Of a stretch of DNA of 64,000 nucleotides, positions 26,380 to 34,529 are shown piece after piece (the stretch's first letter is position 1; every line of letters begins with the position of its first letter). The position numbers were made by a program, and so were the translations under genes. The notes under the pieces are model-generated. The model searched no databases. It saw nothing but the letters and a program-made list of their open reading frames with translations, and was not told where the DNA came from. Origin of the DNA: Afipia sp. (GTDB lineage: Bacteria > Pseudomonadota > Alphaproteobacteria > Rhizobiales > Xanthobacteraceae); NCBI GenBank assembly GCA_017308575.1, contig JAFKEQ010000003.1:682001-746000 (forward strand). The letters run 5' to 3'.

Positions 26380-26922
26380 ATGACCGCTTCCAGTTCGACT
26401 GCATTCCAGATCCACTGGTCACTTGTCCCTCTCGAAGACGCCGGTGCGCTGGCTTCGCCGGGCTGCCGCGTGCTGGCGATCTGGCCTGCGCCCGTGAACC
26501 ACGATGCCTGTTTCACGGAGGCCGGGTTCACGCTGTTCGGAGACAATAACGAAGCGTGGGATCAGGCTGCGGAAGAGATCCTGCGGCGGGTCATTGAAAA
26601 CCTGTCCCGGTTCGGCGCGGCGAAGCAAATCGGCAAGCCGCTCCGGGACAATCCGCCGTGGTATCTGCGGCTGTTTCGCACCGGGCATGAGTTGCCGTTA
26701 CAGCAACAGGCCTTGTGGCCGATGCACTGGGACTCGCTGCCGGCGTTTCATGCCCGGTTCGGCGAGAGTGGTGCGGCGCTGCGGACCGGCAACGGGCACT
26801 TCCTGCTGTGGGTCAGCCTGCCGGAAGCCGGGCTGGGTGCATCGGAGTTCGTCCGGGACATCGCAGGGCCGTGGCCGGTTGTTGAAACGAAGCTGCGTTG
26901 GGCCGCCTTGCTCCCGGGTTGA
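26380..26922 (+). CDS. Conserved hypothetical protein
   Basis: 180-aa soluble protein with no signal peptide or TM helix. Trp- and Leu-rich, with segments such as FTLFGDNNEAWDQAAEEILR and ALWPMHWDSLPAFHARFG. No motif recognised. It follows the Cys-rich secreted gene closely and may share its transcript. Confidence 0.55.
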   Translation: MTASSSTAFQIHWSLVPLEDAGALASPGCRVLAIWPAPVNHDACFTEAGFTLFGDNNEAWDQAAEEILRRVIENLSRFGAAKQIGKPLRDNPPWYLRLFRTGHELPLQQQALWPMHWDSLPAFHARFGESGAALRTGNGHFLLWVSLPEAGLGASEFVRDIAGPWPVVETKLRWAALLPG

Positions 26923-26968
26923 AGCGTGATGGGCGCGGCTTCACACCGCCGAGTTCAGGGAATTCGCG

Positions 26969-27127
26969 TCAATTCACTGCCTGCTTCAGGCGGCACTGGA
27001 AATAGGCCTTCGATCCGGGCTCGGTCCCTTGCGCTTTACAGGTGGCATCATGCCGTTCGTTGATCATGCGCGAGGTGCATCCGCCCGTTGAGGCGATCAG
27101 CAATACCGCAACCAACAGGCGTGTCAT
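26969..27127 (-). CDS. Small lipoprotein (52 aa)
   Basis: 52-aa protein beginning MTRLLVAVLLIASTGGC, a lipoprotein signal with acylated C17, followed by a short mature part with two more cysteines (DATCKAQGTEPGSKAYFQCR). The pattern C-x-(S/A)-x-G-x-x-PGS-x-x-Y-x-x-C-R is common in small alphaproteobacterial lipoproteins. Its start overlaps the YcxB gene stop by 4 bases, so it is translationally coupled. The longer reading to 27292 is rejected. Confidence 0.7.
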   Translation of the reverse strand: MTRLLVAVLLIASTGGCTSRMINERHDATCKAQGTEPGSKAYFQCRLKQAVN

Positions 27128-27657
27128 GACAAAGACTCCAGACGTGATACATGCGCGGTGACGATGCGCCGGGCTTCGCCCCACGCCATCTGACTGTCGA
27201 AAAATGTTGGACGCAGCACCACGATTGTCGCGTCTCGCGTTTTCAGGACGATCAGATCGGGGTCCATACGGGCCGTTACAAAATGCGCCCACGTCATGCG
27301 GGTTTCGGCAGTGTCGGTGCGCAACTGCAATCCGCCTTCGTCAATCGCAAAGGTCTGCGATGTCTGCAGAGCGGCCTGCTGCGCGGGTGACAGCTTCGCG
27401 GACAATTTCCATGCGCCGGCGCTGACGAGCAGGATAGCGCCGCATACCGCGCCCCATGCCGTGTATTCGGACAACACAGGCAGAACCTGCTCCAGCAGTC
27501 TGGACAGCAGCGTGGCGGCGCCAAGCCCGATCACTGCGCCCAGACAAGCCATCGCAAATGCGCCTTTCCATAAGGCGAGAGGCGGGGCCGGTGAGAACGC
27601 GGTGTGGGACAGCGCGAAATCCTGTTCGGTGTAGTGGATCGTTCCCGACACCATCAA
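27124..27657 (-). CDS. YcxB-like membrane protein
   Basis: 177 aa. Two TM helices (about 30-52 and 66-86) are followed by a C-terminal YcxB-like domain (about 105-170, SQTFAIDEGGLQLRTDTAET and the downstream VVLRPTFF). These small membrane proteins are widespread and uncharacterised. Coupled to the lipoprotein downstream. Confidence 0.7.
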   Translation of the reverse strand: MMVSGTIHYTEQDFALSHTAFSPAPPLALWKGAFAMACLGAVIGLGAATLLSRLLEQVLPVLSEYTAWGAVCGAILLVSAGAWKLSAKLSPAQQAALQTSQTFAIDEGGLQLRTDTAETRMTWAHFVTARMDPDLIVLKTRDATIVVLRPTFFDSQMAWGEARRIVTAHVSRLESLS

Positions 27658-27711
27658 GCGTTTGCCTTCATCACATCAAACAAAAAATAAAACGTGCGCG
27701 CGAGGAGCGCG

Positions 27712-28161
27712 TCATTCCCAAAGTCCGGCGCGCGCAGCCCGGGCGCGGGCCTCAATCTCCTGATAATCGCCAAGCGCTTTGGCGAGACCTTCCTTGACCA
27801 GCAGCGCGCCGATGTCGAGACCGGCGATGCGGCAGAGTTCAAAGCCCGGCGCTTTCGGCTGGCAGATCACTTCATCCTCCTGCACGGCAGCGCGAAGCTG
27901 GTCGCGCACACGCTTGCCGCACGGCCAGGAGCGTCCGGCGGTGGTGGTGCAGACCTGCTCTGCAGACGGGGCCTCGATCCCCCAAAGCCGGACCGTGCGC
28001 CCGGCCACGACAAGGGTGGCTCCGTCGATCACCTGAACATCCGCGGCAGCAGCCGGGCTCACGACAAGAAGCTGGCCGGACACAAGCAGACCGGCGAACA
28101 GTGCGCCAAGCGGCGCTGAATGATATCGGATCACGACAGGACGCCCTCGACGAATCCCCAA
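27712..28161 (-). CDS. Thermonuclease (SNase-like) family protein
   Basis: 149-aa exported protein: signal region to about residue 38, then an OB-fold SNase-like domain beginning VQVIDGATLVVAGRTVRLWGIEAP. The family's Asp/Arg region (DGATL, RLWGIEAPS) is visible, but the catalytic Arg/Glu are hard to confirm in this short version. Four cysteines suggest disulfides. Predicted periplasmic; nuclease activity is family inference only. Confidence 0.75.
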   Translation of the reverse strand: MGIRRGRPVVIRYHSAPLGALFAGLLVSGQLLVVSPAAAADVQVIDGATLVVAGRTVRLWGIEAPSAEQVCTTTAGRSWPCGKRVRDQLRAAVQEDEVICQPKAPGFELCRIAGLDIGALLVKEGLAKALGDYQEIEARARAARAGLWE

Positions 28162-28241
28162 TCGGGATTCCAGCGCAGACTAAAACTATTTTCGCGTCCG
28201 GGACGACGCTAATTTTTTAACCGCCTGTTCTCTTGCCGCGA

Positions 28242-29360
28242 TCAGGCGTGCTTGAGCAACCGCTCATACGTCTCTTGCGTGGCGCGGACCATCGCGGGAA
28301 TTCCGAGGTGGCGTCTCACCCAGTCCTGACCGGCGGCCCCGAGACGCCGCCGCAAGGGCTCATCATCCGCCAGCAGGGCCAGCGCCTTGGCCACCTCCTG
28401 CGGCTGATCCGTCCCGAGGCACCACGCGGTCTGATCGTGGCGGGTATGCTGCCGGGGCCGGCTGTCCCGGCTGACCGTGAGAACCGGCGTCCCCATCGCC
28501 ATCGCCTCGTATATCACCGAGCCGCCCGCGAGCGTGACCAGCAGGTCGAGGTTCGCCAGTTGTCCGGGCATCTGCGCGGCCGGGATACCGCCCGGGAATC
28601 TGACAAGGCCGCGCAGCCGCAACCTGTCGAGATCGGATTCGATCTCTCGCTGGTAGTCCAGGTCGGTTGCGCCGATGATCGTCATGTCGAGCCGCTGCAC
28701 AATCTCCTGCGGCAACAGGGCGACGGCTTCCAGCAGTTCGCGGACGCGCTTTTCCCGGGAAATGCGCCCGACCATGCCGATGCGGACGATCCCGTCGGCA
28801 CGCGCAGGGCGCGGGTATTTTTCGGCGGAGAACAGATCGAAGTCGACCGCATCGTCGATCAGTGTGATGCGTTCGGCAGGAATACCCGCGGCGATCAGGT
28901 CGTCGACATAACGCCGCCCGATGGCGATGATCGCATCGGCCCGAATGAGCCGATGCTTGACGATATCGCGCCGGTCGAGCGGCCCGCGAATATGCACGAC
29001 TGACGGAATTCCAAGCCGCTCGGCGATGAAATAGGCATATTCGGCCTTCCACACATCCTGTGCGTGGACGATCCGGCAACCGTTCTCGCGCGCAAGCTTC
29101 ACCAGACGTCTGGCGTCCAGATGCCGCGACACCAGATAGGGGAAGGAGCGCCACGGCGACATCGGCCGGAAGACGCATCCCACATTGGTGCGGATCAACT
29201 CGTCTTTCAGCGGGCCCGGTTCATCCACCGCGACGATCAGTGGAAAACGCTGCCGGTCGATGTGATTGGTGAAATAGAGCAGTTGGCGCGCCAGTCCGTA
29301 GATCGGACCGCATCGGCTCAGGTGCAGAACCGGATACGCATTTTCACCATGCATGGACAC
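28242..29360 (-). CDS. Glycosyltransferase family 4
   Basis: 372-aa GT-B fold enzyme. The N-terminal Rossmann half contains HLSRCGPIYGLARQLLYF and IVHAQDVWKAEY; the C-terminal donor-binding half has IGMVGRISREKRVRELLEA and the EX7E-type GGSVIYEAMAMGTPVLTVS. It transfers a sugar from a nucleotide sugar, probably for a surface polysaccharide. No other polysaccharide genes are adjacent on this strand, so the product is unknown. Confidence 0.85.
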   Translation of the reverse strand: MSMHGENAYPVLHLSRCGPIYGLARQLLYFTNHIDRQRFPLIVAVDEPGPLKDELIRTNVGCVFRPMSPWRSFPYLVSRHLDARRLVKLARENGCRIVHAQDVWKAEYAYFIAERLGIPSVVHIRGPLDRRDIVKHRLIRADAIIAIGRRYVDDLIAAGIPAERITLIDDAVDFDLFSAEKYPRPARADGIVRIGMVGRISREKRVRELLEAVALLPQEIVQRLDMTIIGATDLDYQREIESDLDRLRLRGLVRFPGGIPAAQMPGQLANLDLLVTLAGGSVIYEAMAMGTPVLTVSRDSRPRQHTRHDQTAWCLGTDQPQEVAKALALLADDEPLRRRLGAAGQDWVRRHLGIPAMVRATQETYERLLKHA

Positions 29361-29760
29361 TTACAAAATTCCGGGCATTCGCAGATCGGCGGCATTGGCA
29401 AATTGATGGTGGTCAGGCGAAAAATTCGTTTTCGATGCCGTCGCCATGGCAGGTTCGAGGTCTAGCCTGCTCATCAGGACCGGATCAAGTTGCGAAGGCG
29501 TGATGCGTCGCGCGGTGTGCATAACATTGCGGATGCATGGCCGTCCGCCGGACAGGAAAATTTTGGCCGATAGGGAGAATGGTGCCCCGGGCTTGCGCAG
29601 AAAATAGGAAATTAGTCCTTGACAGCGATACGCTCCCGCAGTAGGGTCCGGCCATGCTCCAGAATTGCGTTTCGGCGGCGTCGCGGCCGCGACATCTTTT
29701 CCGGGGAACATCGCAAAAACGCATGCGTTGATCGCTTAGGGAAACTGAAGCGAGGTCATC
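29361..29760 (+). other. Intergenic region with sigma-70-like promoter
   Basis: 400 bases with no convincing gene. A promoter is visible: TTGACA (29619-29624), 17-base spacer, TAGGGT (29642-29647). It points toward the small gene at 29761 and, beyond it, the GTA cluster. Confidence 0.5.
29619..29647 (+). promoter_or_regulatory. Putative sigma-70 promoter
   Basis: Perfect -35 TTGACA, 17-base spacing, and -10 TAGGGT. It would give a 5' leader of about 105-110 bases before the ATG at 29761. Confidence 0.5.
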
Positions 29761-29925
29761 ATGGCGAAAGTCGAGCATGTGCAGGGCGAGCGGCGCGTGG
29801 TGGAAACCCCGACCGAGGCGCGGCAGGCCGAACCGGGGCCGTCGATTCTGGCGCTATTGACCATCAGCACCATCGCGGCGGCCTTCGTCCTTGCGATTGT
29901 CTGGTTCGTGTTCTTCAGGACGTAG
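29761..29925 (+). CDS. Small single-pass membrane protein (54 aa)
   Basis: 54 aa: a charged N-terminus of about 28 residues, one TM helix (ILALLTISTIAAAFVLAIVW) and a short C-terminal FFRT. GAGGTC precedes ATG 29761, and a good promoter lies upstream. Unknown family. It lies just before the GTA cluster and the first repeat copy; whether it belongs to the GTA is not known. Confidence 0.65.
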   Translation: MAKVEHVQGERRVVETPTEARQAEPGPSILALLTISTIAAAFVLAIVWFVFFRT

Positions 29926-29937
29926 CTGAAGGTGATC

Positions 29938-30062
29938 GTGTCCCGGGCGCGATGCAGTGCGAAGCGCTGCTTCGCAGAACCGGGACCGCAACAAATTAAT
30001 ACCTCTGTCACGGCCCCGGCTCTGCGGAGCGGCATAAGAATGCCGCACCGCGTCCGGGGCAC
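29938..30062. repeat. Palindromic element, family A copy 1
   Basis: About 125 bp made of two hairpin halves. The left half has outer stem GTCCCGG/CCGGGAC around an inner AGCGC/GCGCT-type stem; the right half has GCCCCGG/CCGGGGC around a GCGG/CCGC stem. Forward orientation, between the small TM gene and g1. Confidence 0.85.
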
Positions 30063-30097
30063 ATTTTTTCCGAACCACTGTTTAGGACTCGCGGACA

Positions 30098-30766
30098 ATG
30101 GCCAAAAAACCTTCGTCCACGCCGGTGAAAAAGCGGGCAGGGGCGAAGGGAGCGAAGAAGACCGTCAGGAAAACCGGCTCCGGGAAAATTTCATCCAAGA
30201 CAAATGCGCCGAAGACAGTCGCGCCGAAAAAGCCCGCCGGGAAGACATCTGAATCCGAAAAACGCCCGCGGGCGAAAGTCCTTAAGGAGCCTCCGAGCCA
30301 TCTCGTTGTCGACGACAGCGATCATGCCGCTGTCGCACTGGTCTCCGCCGCCGCGCAATCGGCCGGACCCCATCGCATCCGCAACCGGCGCTCGGCGGTC
30401 GACCGCCTAAATGATCCTCCGCCCGGGCAGGAGCCCGCGGTGTCGCTGGTGCAGCGGGTGGGCGACGCCATCGAGCGCGAACTGGAAAAGATCGAACGCC
30501 TGATCGGCGACAGCCACATTCCGCCGCTTGCCCGCGCGGACGCCGAAAGCCGTGCGCGCGTGCTGGCGTCGCTGGCGCGCACCCTGAAGGAAGTGATGCG
30601 GCTGCGCGAGCAGGAGCGCGGTGCCGATGAGGACAAAGCGAAAGCCGCCGATGACGACGCCGCTCCCCGCGATCTCGACGAATTCCGCCGCGAACTTTCG
30701 CGACGCCTGGAAGGCATGGTCGGTGCCGCAGCGCCGCTTCCTGCTGGAAAGCATGAGCCGGGCTGA
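30098..30766 (+). CDS. GTA g1-like protein, putative small terminase with Lys-rich tail
   Basis: 222 aa. Residues 1-65 are a Lys/Ala/Pro/Thr-rich, histone H1-like disordered tail. Residues about 110-215 are helical (SLVQRVGDAIERELEKIERL..., ARVLASLARTLKEVMRLREQ, DLDEFRRELSRRLEGMVG). It occupies the g1 position ahead of the large terminase; RcGTA g1 is reported to be the small terminase. The helical core fits that role, but similarity to g1 was judged by position and composition only. Its 3' end overlaps the terminase gene. Confidence 0.6.
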   Translation: MAKKPSSTPVKKRAGAKGAKKTVRKTGSGKISSKTNAPKTVAPKKPAGKTSESEKRPRAKVLKEPPSHLVVDDSDHAAVALVSAAAQSAGPHRIRNRRSAVDRLNDPPPGQEPAVSLVQRVGDAIERELEKIERLIGDSHIPPLARADAESRARVLASLARTLKEVMRLREQERGADEDKAKAADDDAAPRDLDEFRRELSRRLEGMVGAAAPLPAGKHEPG

Positions 30767-32021
30767 ACTCGAACTGCTGGCCGCGCGATGGGATGTGTTC
30801 GCGCACGATCATCAGGTGCCGCCTGCGTTCGCGCCGAACGGCCAGCCGTGGCTGACATGGCTGCTGATCGGTGGACGCGGCGCGGGCAAGACGCGCGCGG
30901 GCGCGGAATGGGTGAGGGCGCAGGCGCTGGGCCTGCCGCCGCTGGCGGATGGGCCGGTGACGAATATCGCGCTGGTTGGCGAAACAGAACACGATGTGCG
31001 CGAGGTCATGGTGGAGGGCGTTTCGGGGCTGCTTGCGATTCATCCTCGTAGCGAGCGGCCTGCATGGCTTCCCTCGCGCAAGCGGCTGGAATGGAACAAT
31101 GGCGCGGTGGCTTATGCCTTCTCCGCGGAAGATCCGGAGAGTCTGCGCGGGCCGCAATTCGGCTGCGCGTGGTCTGACGAGATGGCGAAGTGGCGCTATG
31201 CGCAGGCGACGTTCGACATGCTGCAGTTCGGCCTGCGGCTCGGTAGCCAGCCACGCCAGCTCATTACAACGACACCGCGCCCGACCGCGCTGATCAAGCG
31301 GCTGATGCTGGAGCCGACCAGCGTGGTGACGCGCGCGGGCACGCAGGCCAATGCGTATCATCTTGCGCCGACATTCCTGAAAGGCGTGCTGGCGCGATAT
31401 AAAGACACGCGGCTCGGCCGTCAGGAACTGGACGGCGAGATCATCGAGGATCGGCCCGACGCGCTGTGGTCGCGCGCGCTGATCGAGTCGTGCCGCGTGC
31501 GGGATCTGCCGCCGCTGGCGCGTATCGTGGTTGCGGTCGATCCACCCGCCTCAAGCGGCAAGCGCGCCGATGCCTGCGGCATCGTGGCGGCGGGCATCAC
31601 GGACGATGGCGCGATTTACGTGATCGCGGACGAGACGGTATCGAATGCCACGCCCACGGTATGGGCTTCAAAGGCCATCGCGTTGTGGCGAAGGCTTGAA
31701 GCGGATGCGCTGGTGGCGGAAGTCAATCAGGGCGGCGAGATGGTGCGCACGGTGATCAACGAGGTGGACGCAAGCGTGCCGGTGGTTTCGGTGCGCGCGC
31801 ATCGCGGAAAGTATCTGCGCGCCGAGCCCGTCGCGACATTGTACGCGCAGGGGCGGGTGAAACATGTGGAGATGTTTTCCGCGCTGGAAGACGAGATGTG
31901 CGACTTCGGTCCCGGCGGCCTGTCGTCCGGCCGCTCGCCGGACCGGCTCGACGCGCTGGTGTGGGCCATCGCATCGCTGACGTTCACATCGCGGGCGCAG
32001 CCGCGGGTGCGGGGGCTGTGA
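30651..32021 (+). CDS. GTA large terminase / DNA packaging ATPase (g2)
   Basis: 456-aa packaging motor. Walker A GGRGAGKT at residues 74-81, Walker B-like CAWSDEMAKW, and a C-terminal RNase H-like nuclease with acidic residues (VVAVDPPASSGKRADACG; SPDRLDALVWAIASL). Start uncertain: ATG 30651 overlaps g1 by 116 bases in a different frame; ATG 30753 (MSRAELELLA) would overlap by only 14 and is also plausible. In a GTA this enzyme cuts and packages host DNA headfully. First of the conserved structural genes. Confidence 0.9.
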   Translation: MTTPLPAISTNSAANFRDAWKAWSVPQRRFLLESMSRAELELLAARWDVFAHDHQVPPAFAPNGQPWLTWLLIGGRGAGKTRAGAEWVRAQALGLPPLADGPVTNIALVGETEHDVREVMVEGVSGLLAIHPRSERPAWLPSRKRLEWNNGAVAYAFSAEDPESLRGPQFGCAWSDEMAKWRYAQATFDMLQFGLRLGSQPRQLITTTPRPTALIKRLMLEPTSVVTRAGTQANAYHLAPTFLKGVLARYKDTRLGRQELDGEIIEDRPDALWSRALIESCRVRDLPPLARIVVAVDPPASSGKRADACGIVAAGITDDGAIYVIADETVSNATPTVWASKAIALWRRLEADALVAEVNQGGEMVRTVINEVDASVPVVSVRAHRGKYLRAEPVATLYAQGRVKHVEMFSALEDEMCDFGPGGLSSGRSPDRLDALVWAIASLTFTSRAQPRVRGL

Positions 32022-32037
32022 GGAGATGGATTTGCAT

Positions 32038-32161
32038 GTGTCCCGGGCGCGATGCAACGCGCAGCGTTGCTTCGCAGAACCGGGACCGTAACGAACACCG
32101 CTTGTGTAGCGGTCCCGGCTCTGCGGAGCGGCATTTCATGCCGCACCGCGTCCGGGACACG
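32038..32161. repeat. Palindromic element, family A copy 2
   Basis: 124-bp double-hairpin element, forward orientation, starting 17 bases after the terminase stop. Its right end is 10 bases from the GIY-YIG gene stop. Nearly identical in core to copies 1, 3 and 4. Confidence 0.88.
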
Positions 32162-32171
32162 CATTCGGAGT

Positions 32172-32462
32172 TCATAAGATGTTATCTGACAGATCGCGCC
32201 AGTCCGGATTGTTCTTCTCGATCAACTCGAATTTCCATGATCTGCGCCATCGTTTAAGCGAGTGCTCGCGTGATCTGGCTTCAAGGATCGAATTGTAGGT
32301 TTCGACATGCACCAGACTTGTCACACCGTAAGTTGAAGTGAAGCCTGGAATGAGTTTTGCGCGATGCTCTGTAAGCCTGCGCGACAGGTCGTTCGTGATA
32401 CCAACGTAAAGCACGCCGCGCGGTGTATTCGCGAGAATGTAGACAAAGAATCTCCGATCCAT
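32172..32462 (-). CDS. GIY-YIG family endonuclease (UPF0213 type)
   Basis: 96-aa single-domain GIY-YIG protein. FFVYILANTPRGVLYVGITN gives the YI/YVG motif pair, followed by DLSRRLTEHR (catalytic Arg region), EARSREHSLKRW with the conserved Glu, and a C-terminal NPDWRDL. Start at MDRRFF (32462); the longer reading runs into repeat sequence. It is antisense to the GTA operon and lies exactly between family A copies 2 and 3 (10 and 5 bases away). DNA cleavage activity is family inference; a role with the repeats is speculation. Confidence 0.88.
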   Translation of the reverse strand: MDRRFFVYILANTPRGVLYVGITNDLSRRLTEHRAKLIPGFTSTYGVTSLVHVETYNSILEARSREHSLKRWRRSWKFELIEKNNPDWRDLSDNIL

Positions 32463-32467
32463 CGGAT

Positions 32468-32591
32468 GTGTCCCGGGCGCGACGCAGCGTATAACGCTGC
32501 TTCGCAGAACCGGGACCGTCAAGGGTCGTGTTTGTAACGGCCCCGGCTCTGCGGAGCGGCATGAAGGATGCCGCGCCGCGTCCGGGGCACA
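32468..32591. repeat. Palindromic element, family A copy 3
   Basis: 124-bp double-hairpin element in the same orientation as copy 2. Its left end is 5 bases from the GIY-YIG start codon and its right end is 17 bases from the portal start. Confidence 0.88.
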
Positions 32592-32608
32592 CAAGCCAGA
32601 AAGCCCAC

Positions 32609-33781
32609 ATGCTCAATTTCAAAACTCTCTTCCGTGCGCCCGAATCCAAGGCCTCGCGCACCGCGCAGGTGCTGGCGTTCGAGAGCTGCGGGCGGGCGCG
32701 GTGGACGCCGCGCGATTATGCGGCGCTGGCGCGCGAGGGTTATCTCGCCAACGCCATCGTGCATCGCGCGGTGCGGCTGATCGCGGAGAACGCGGCGGCA
32801 TGCAGCTTCCTGATCTACGAGGGCGCGCAGGAGCGGGAGGCGCATCCGCTGTCGCGGCTGCTGACGCGGCCCAACGCGCGGCAGGACGGCGCGACATTCT
32901 TCGAGGCGCTATACGCGCACATGCTGCTGGCGGGAAACGCCTATGTCGAGGCGGTCGCGCTCGGTGACGAGGTGCGCGAGCTTTACGCGCTGCGGCCGGA
33001 CCGCATGAAGGTGGTGCCGGGTTCTGACGGATGGCCGGAGGCCTATGACTACAGCGTCGCGGGGCGCGGCGTGCGGTTCGATCAGCTTGCGTTGCCCGTG
33101 CCGCCGATCCTGCATCTGACCTTCTTTCATCCGCTCGACGATCACTACGGCCTCGCGCCGGTGGAAGCGGCGGCGGTGGCGGTGGATACGCACAACAGCG
33201 CGGCGAAGTGGAACAAGGCGCTGCTCGACAATGCGGCGCGGCCGTCCGGCGCGCTGGTCTATTCGGGACCGGAAGGTGCGGTGCTGTCCGACCAGCAGTT
33301 CGACCGGCTGAAACGCGAACTCACCGACACCTATCAGGGCGCGGTGAATGCGGGGCGGCCTCTCTTGCTCGAAGGTGGGCTCGAGTGGAAGGCGATGTCG
33401 CTGACGCCGAAGGACATGGACTTTCTCGACGCGAAGAATTCCGCCGCGCGCGAAATCGCGCTGGCGTTCGGCGTGCCGCCGATGCTGCTTGGCATTCCCG
33501 GCGACAACACCTATGCGAATTTCCAGGAAGCCACCCGCGCACTGTGGCGGCAGACCATCCTGCCGCTGGCGGCGCGCGTCGGCGCGTCGTTCGCGCACTG
33601 GCTGTCGCCGCAGTTCGGCGAGAGCCTACGCCTTGTGGTGGACGCCGATCGCATCGATGCGCTGGCGGGCGACCGCGCCGCGCTGTGGGACCGCATCGCG
33701 GGCGCGCCCTTCCTGACGCTGAACGAAAAACGCGAAGCCATCGGCTACGCGCCCGTGGAGGGCGGGGATCGGCTGGAGTGA
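32609..33781 (+). CDS. GTA/HK97-family portal protein (g3)
   Basis: 390-aa portal subunit forming the dodecameric DNA gate at the capsid vertex. Family features: WTPRDYAALAREGYLANAIV near the N-terminus, HPLSRLLTRPNARQDG, ILHLTFFHPLDDHYGLAPVE in the crown/clip, and PGDNTYANFQEATRALWRQT near residue 300. ATG 32609 begins MLNFKTLF; upstream sequence in frame is repeat. Second core gene of the GTA after the GIY-YIG insertion. Confidence 0.93.
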   Translation: MLNFKTLFRAPESKASRTAQVLAFESCGRARWTPRDYAALAREGYLANAIVHRAVRLIAENAAACSFLIYEGAQEREAHPLSRLLTRPNARQDGATFFEALYAHMLLAGNAYVEAVALGDEVRELYALRPDRMKVVPGSDGWPEAYDYSVAGRGVRFDQLALPVPPILHLTFFHPLDDHYGLAPVEAAAVAVDTHNSAAKWNKALLDNAARPSGALVYSGPEGAVLSDQQFDRLKRELTDTYQGAVNAGRPLLLEGGLEWKAMSLTPKDMDFLDAKNSAAREIALAFGVPPMLLGIPGDNTYANFQEATRALWRQTILPLAARVGASFAHWLSPQFGESLRLVVDADRIDALAGDRAALWDRIAGAPFLTLNEKREAIGYAPVEGGDRLE

Positions 33782-33790
33782 GTTTCAAGG

Positions 33791-33886
33791 CCGTCATCCT
33801 GAGGTGCGAGCGCTTGCGAGCCTCGAAGGATGACAGGCCGTCGCCCTTCGAGGCCGCGCAAGAGGCGCGGCGCCTCAGGGTGACGG
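33791..33886. repeat. Palindromic element, family C
   Basis: About 96 bp with imperfect terminal inverted repeats CCGTCATCCTGAGG and CCTCAGGGTGACGG. It lies between portal and the next small gene. Single copy in this window. Confidence 0.8.
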
Positions 33887-33899
33887 AAAGAAGAGAGCC

Positions 33900-34106
33900 A
33901 TGTCCGACTTGATCCGCATTTTCAGCGAGCGTGGCGATCTCGCGCACCTCGCGCTGTTTCTCTGGGCGGTGGCGGCCAGTGCTGCATTCCTGATCACGCT
34001 GCGCGAACTGGCGGCCGCGACGCGGCGGTTCGACGAGTTCGTCCGCCAGCTCTCGCGCTTCAACCGCAAGGCCAAGGGCCAGCGGCATTTCAACCAAGAG
34101 GATTGA
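33900..34106 (+). CDS. GTA-associated small membrane protein (g3.5 position)
   Basis: 68 aa with one TM helix (LALFLWAVAASAAFLITL) and a basic C-terminal tail. GAAGAGAG precedes ATG 33900. It sits between portal and prohead protease, where RcGTA has the small gene g3.5; homology is not shown. Possibly an accessory of assembly or a membrane-associated factor. Confidence 0.65.
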   Translation: MSDLIRIFSERGDLAHLALFLWAVAASAAFLITLRELAAATRRFDEFVRQLSRFNRKAKGQRHFNQED

Positions 34107-34109
34107 TTG

Positions 34110-34298
34110 ATGGATACGCTGCACACGGTGCTGCGGGCAATTGCGCCCGAGAAGAAATCGTCGCCGGATCATCTGACGGTGTTCCGCGAATTCCTGGCGC
34201 ATCTCGACCGCATTCAGCACAAGGCGCCGGTGAGATCCGCTTCCGCGAAGCCACCGCGCAAGCCGTCGCGACGGAAGATGCCGAAGCGCGGGAAGTAG
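34110..34298 (+). CDS. Small basic GTA-associated protein (62 aa)
   Basis: 62-aa protein, helical first half (TLHTVLRAIAPEKKSSPDHL) and very basic end (KPPRKPSRRKMPKRGK). ATG 34110 is 3 bases after the previous stop, suggesting coupling. Unknown family; the basic tail could bind DNA. Confidence 0.55.
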   Translation: MDTLHTVLRAIAPEKKSSPDHLTVFREFLAHLDRIQHKAPVRSASAKPPRKPSRRKMPKRGK

Positions 34299-34321
34299 GC
34301 GCGTTCGCGATTATTTTCGGC

Positions 34322-34444
34322 GTCGTCCCGGCGCAGGCCGGGACCCAGACACCCTGCGTTATCGATACTGCGATGGATGGTCCTGTCCTTCCGTCGTCAA
34401 CATGATGTCCGGTGGTTATGGGTCCCGGCCTGCGCCGGGACGAC
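34322..34444. repeat. Palindromic element, family D with perfect 25-bp terminal inverted repeats
   Basis: 123 bp. The ends, 34322-34346 and 34420-34444, are exact reverse complements over 25 bases, starting GTCGTCCCGGCGCAGG. The interior (73 bp) is non-palindromic, MITE-like in form. Confidence 0.9.
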
Positions 34445-34529
34445 CTCGAATGTAAATTTCGCCTCGCGCGAAACAACAGCACCGACATTCAATGCCTTTT
34501 CACCCCCGCAACCTTCGCGAGGAATGCCC

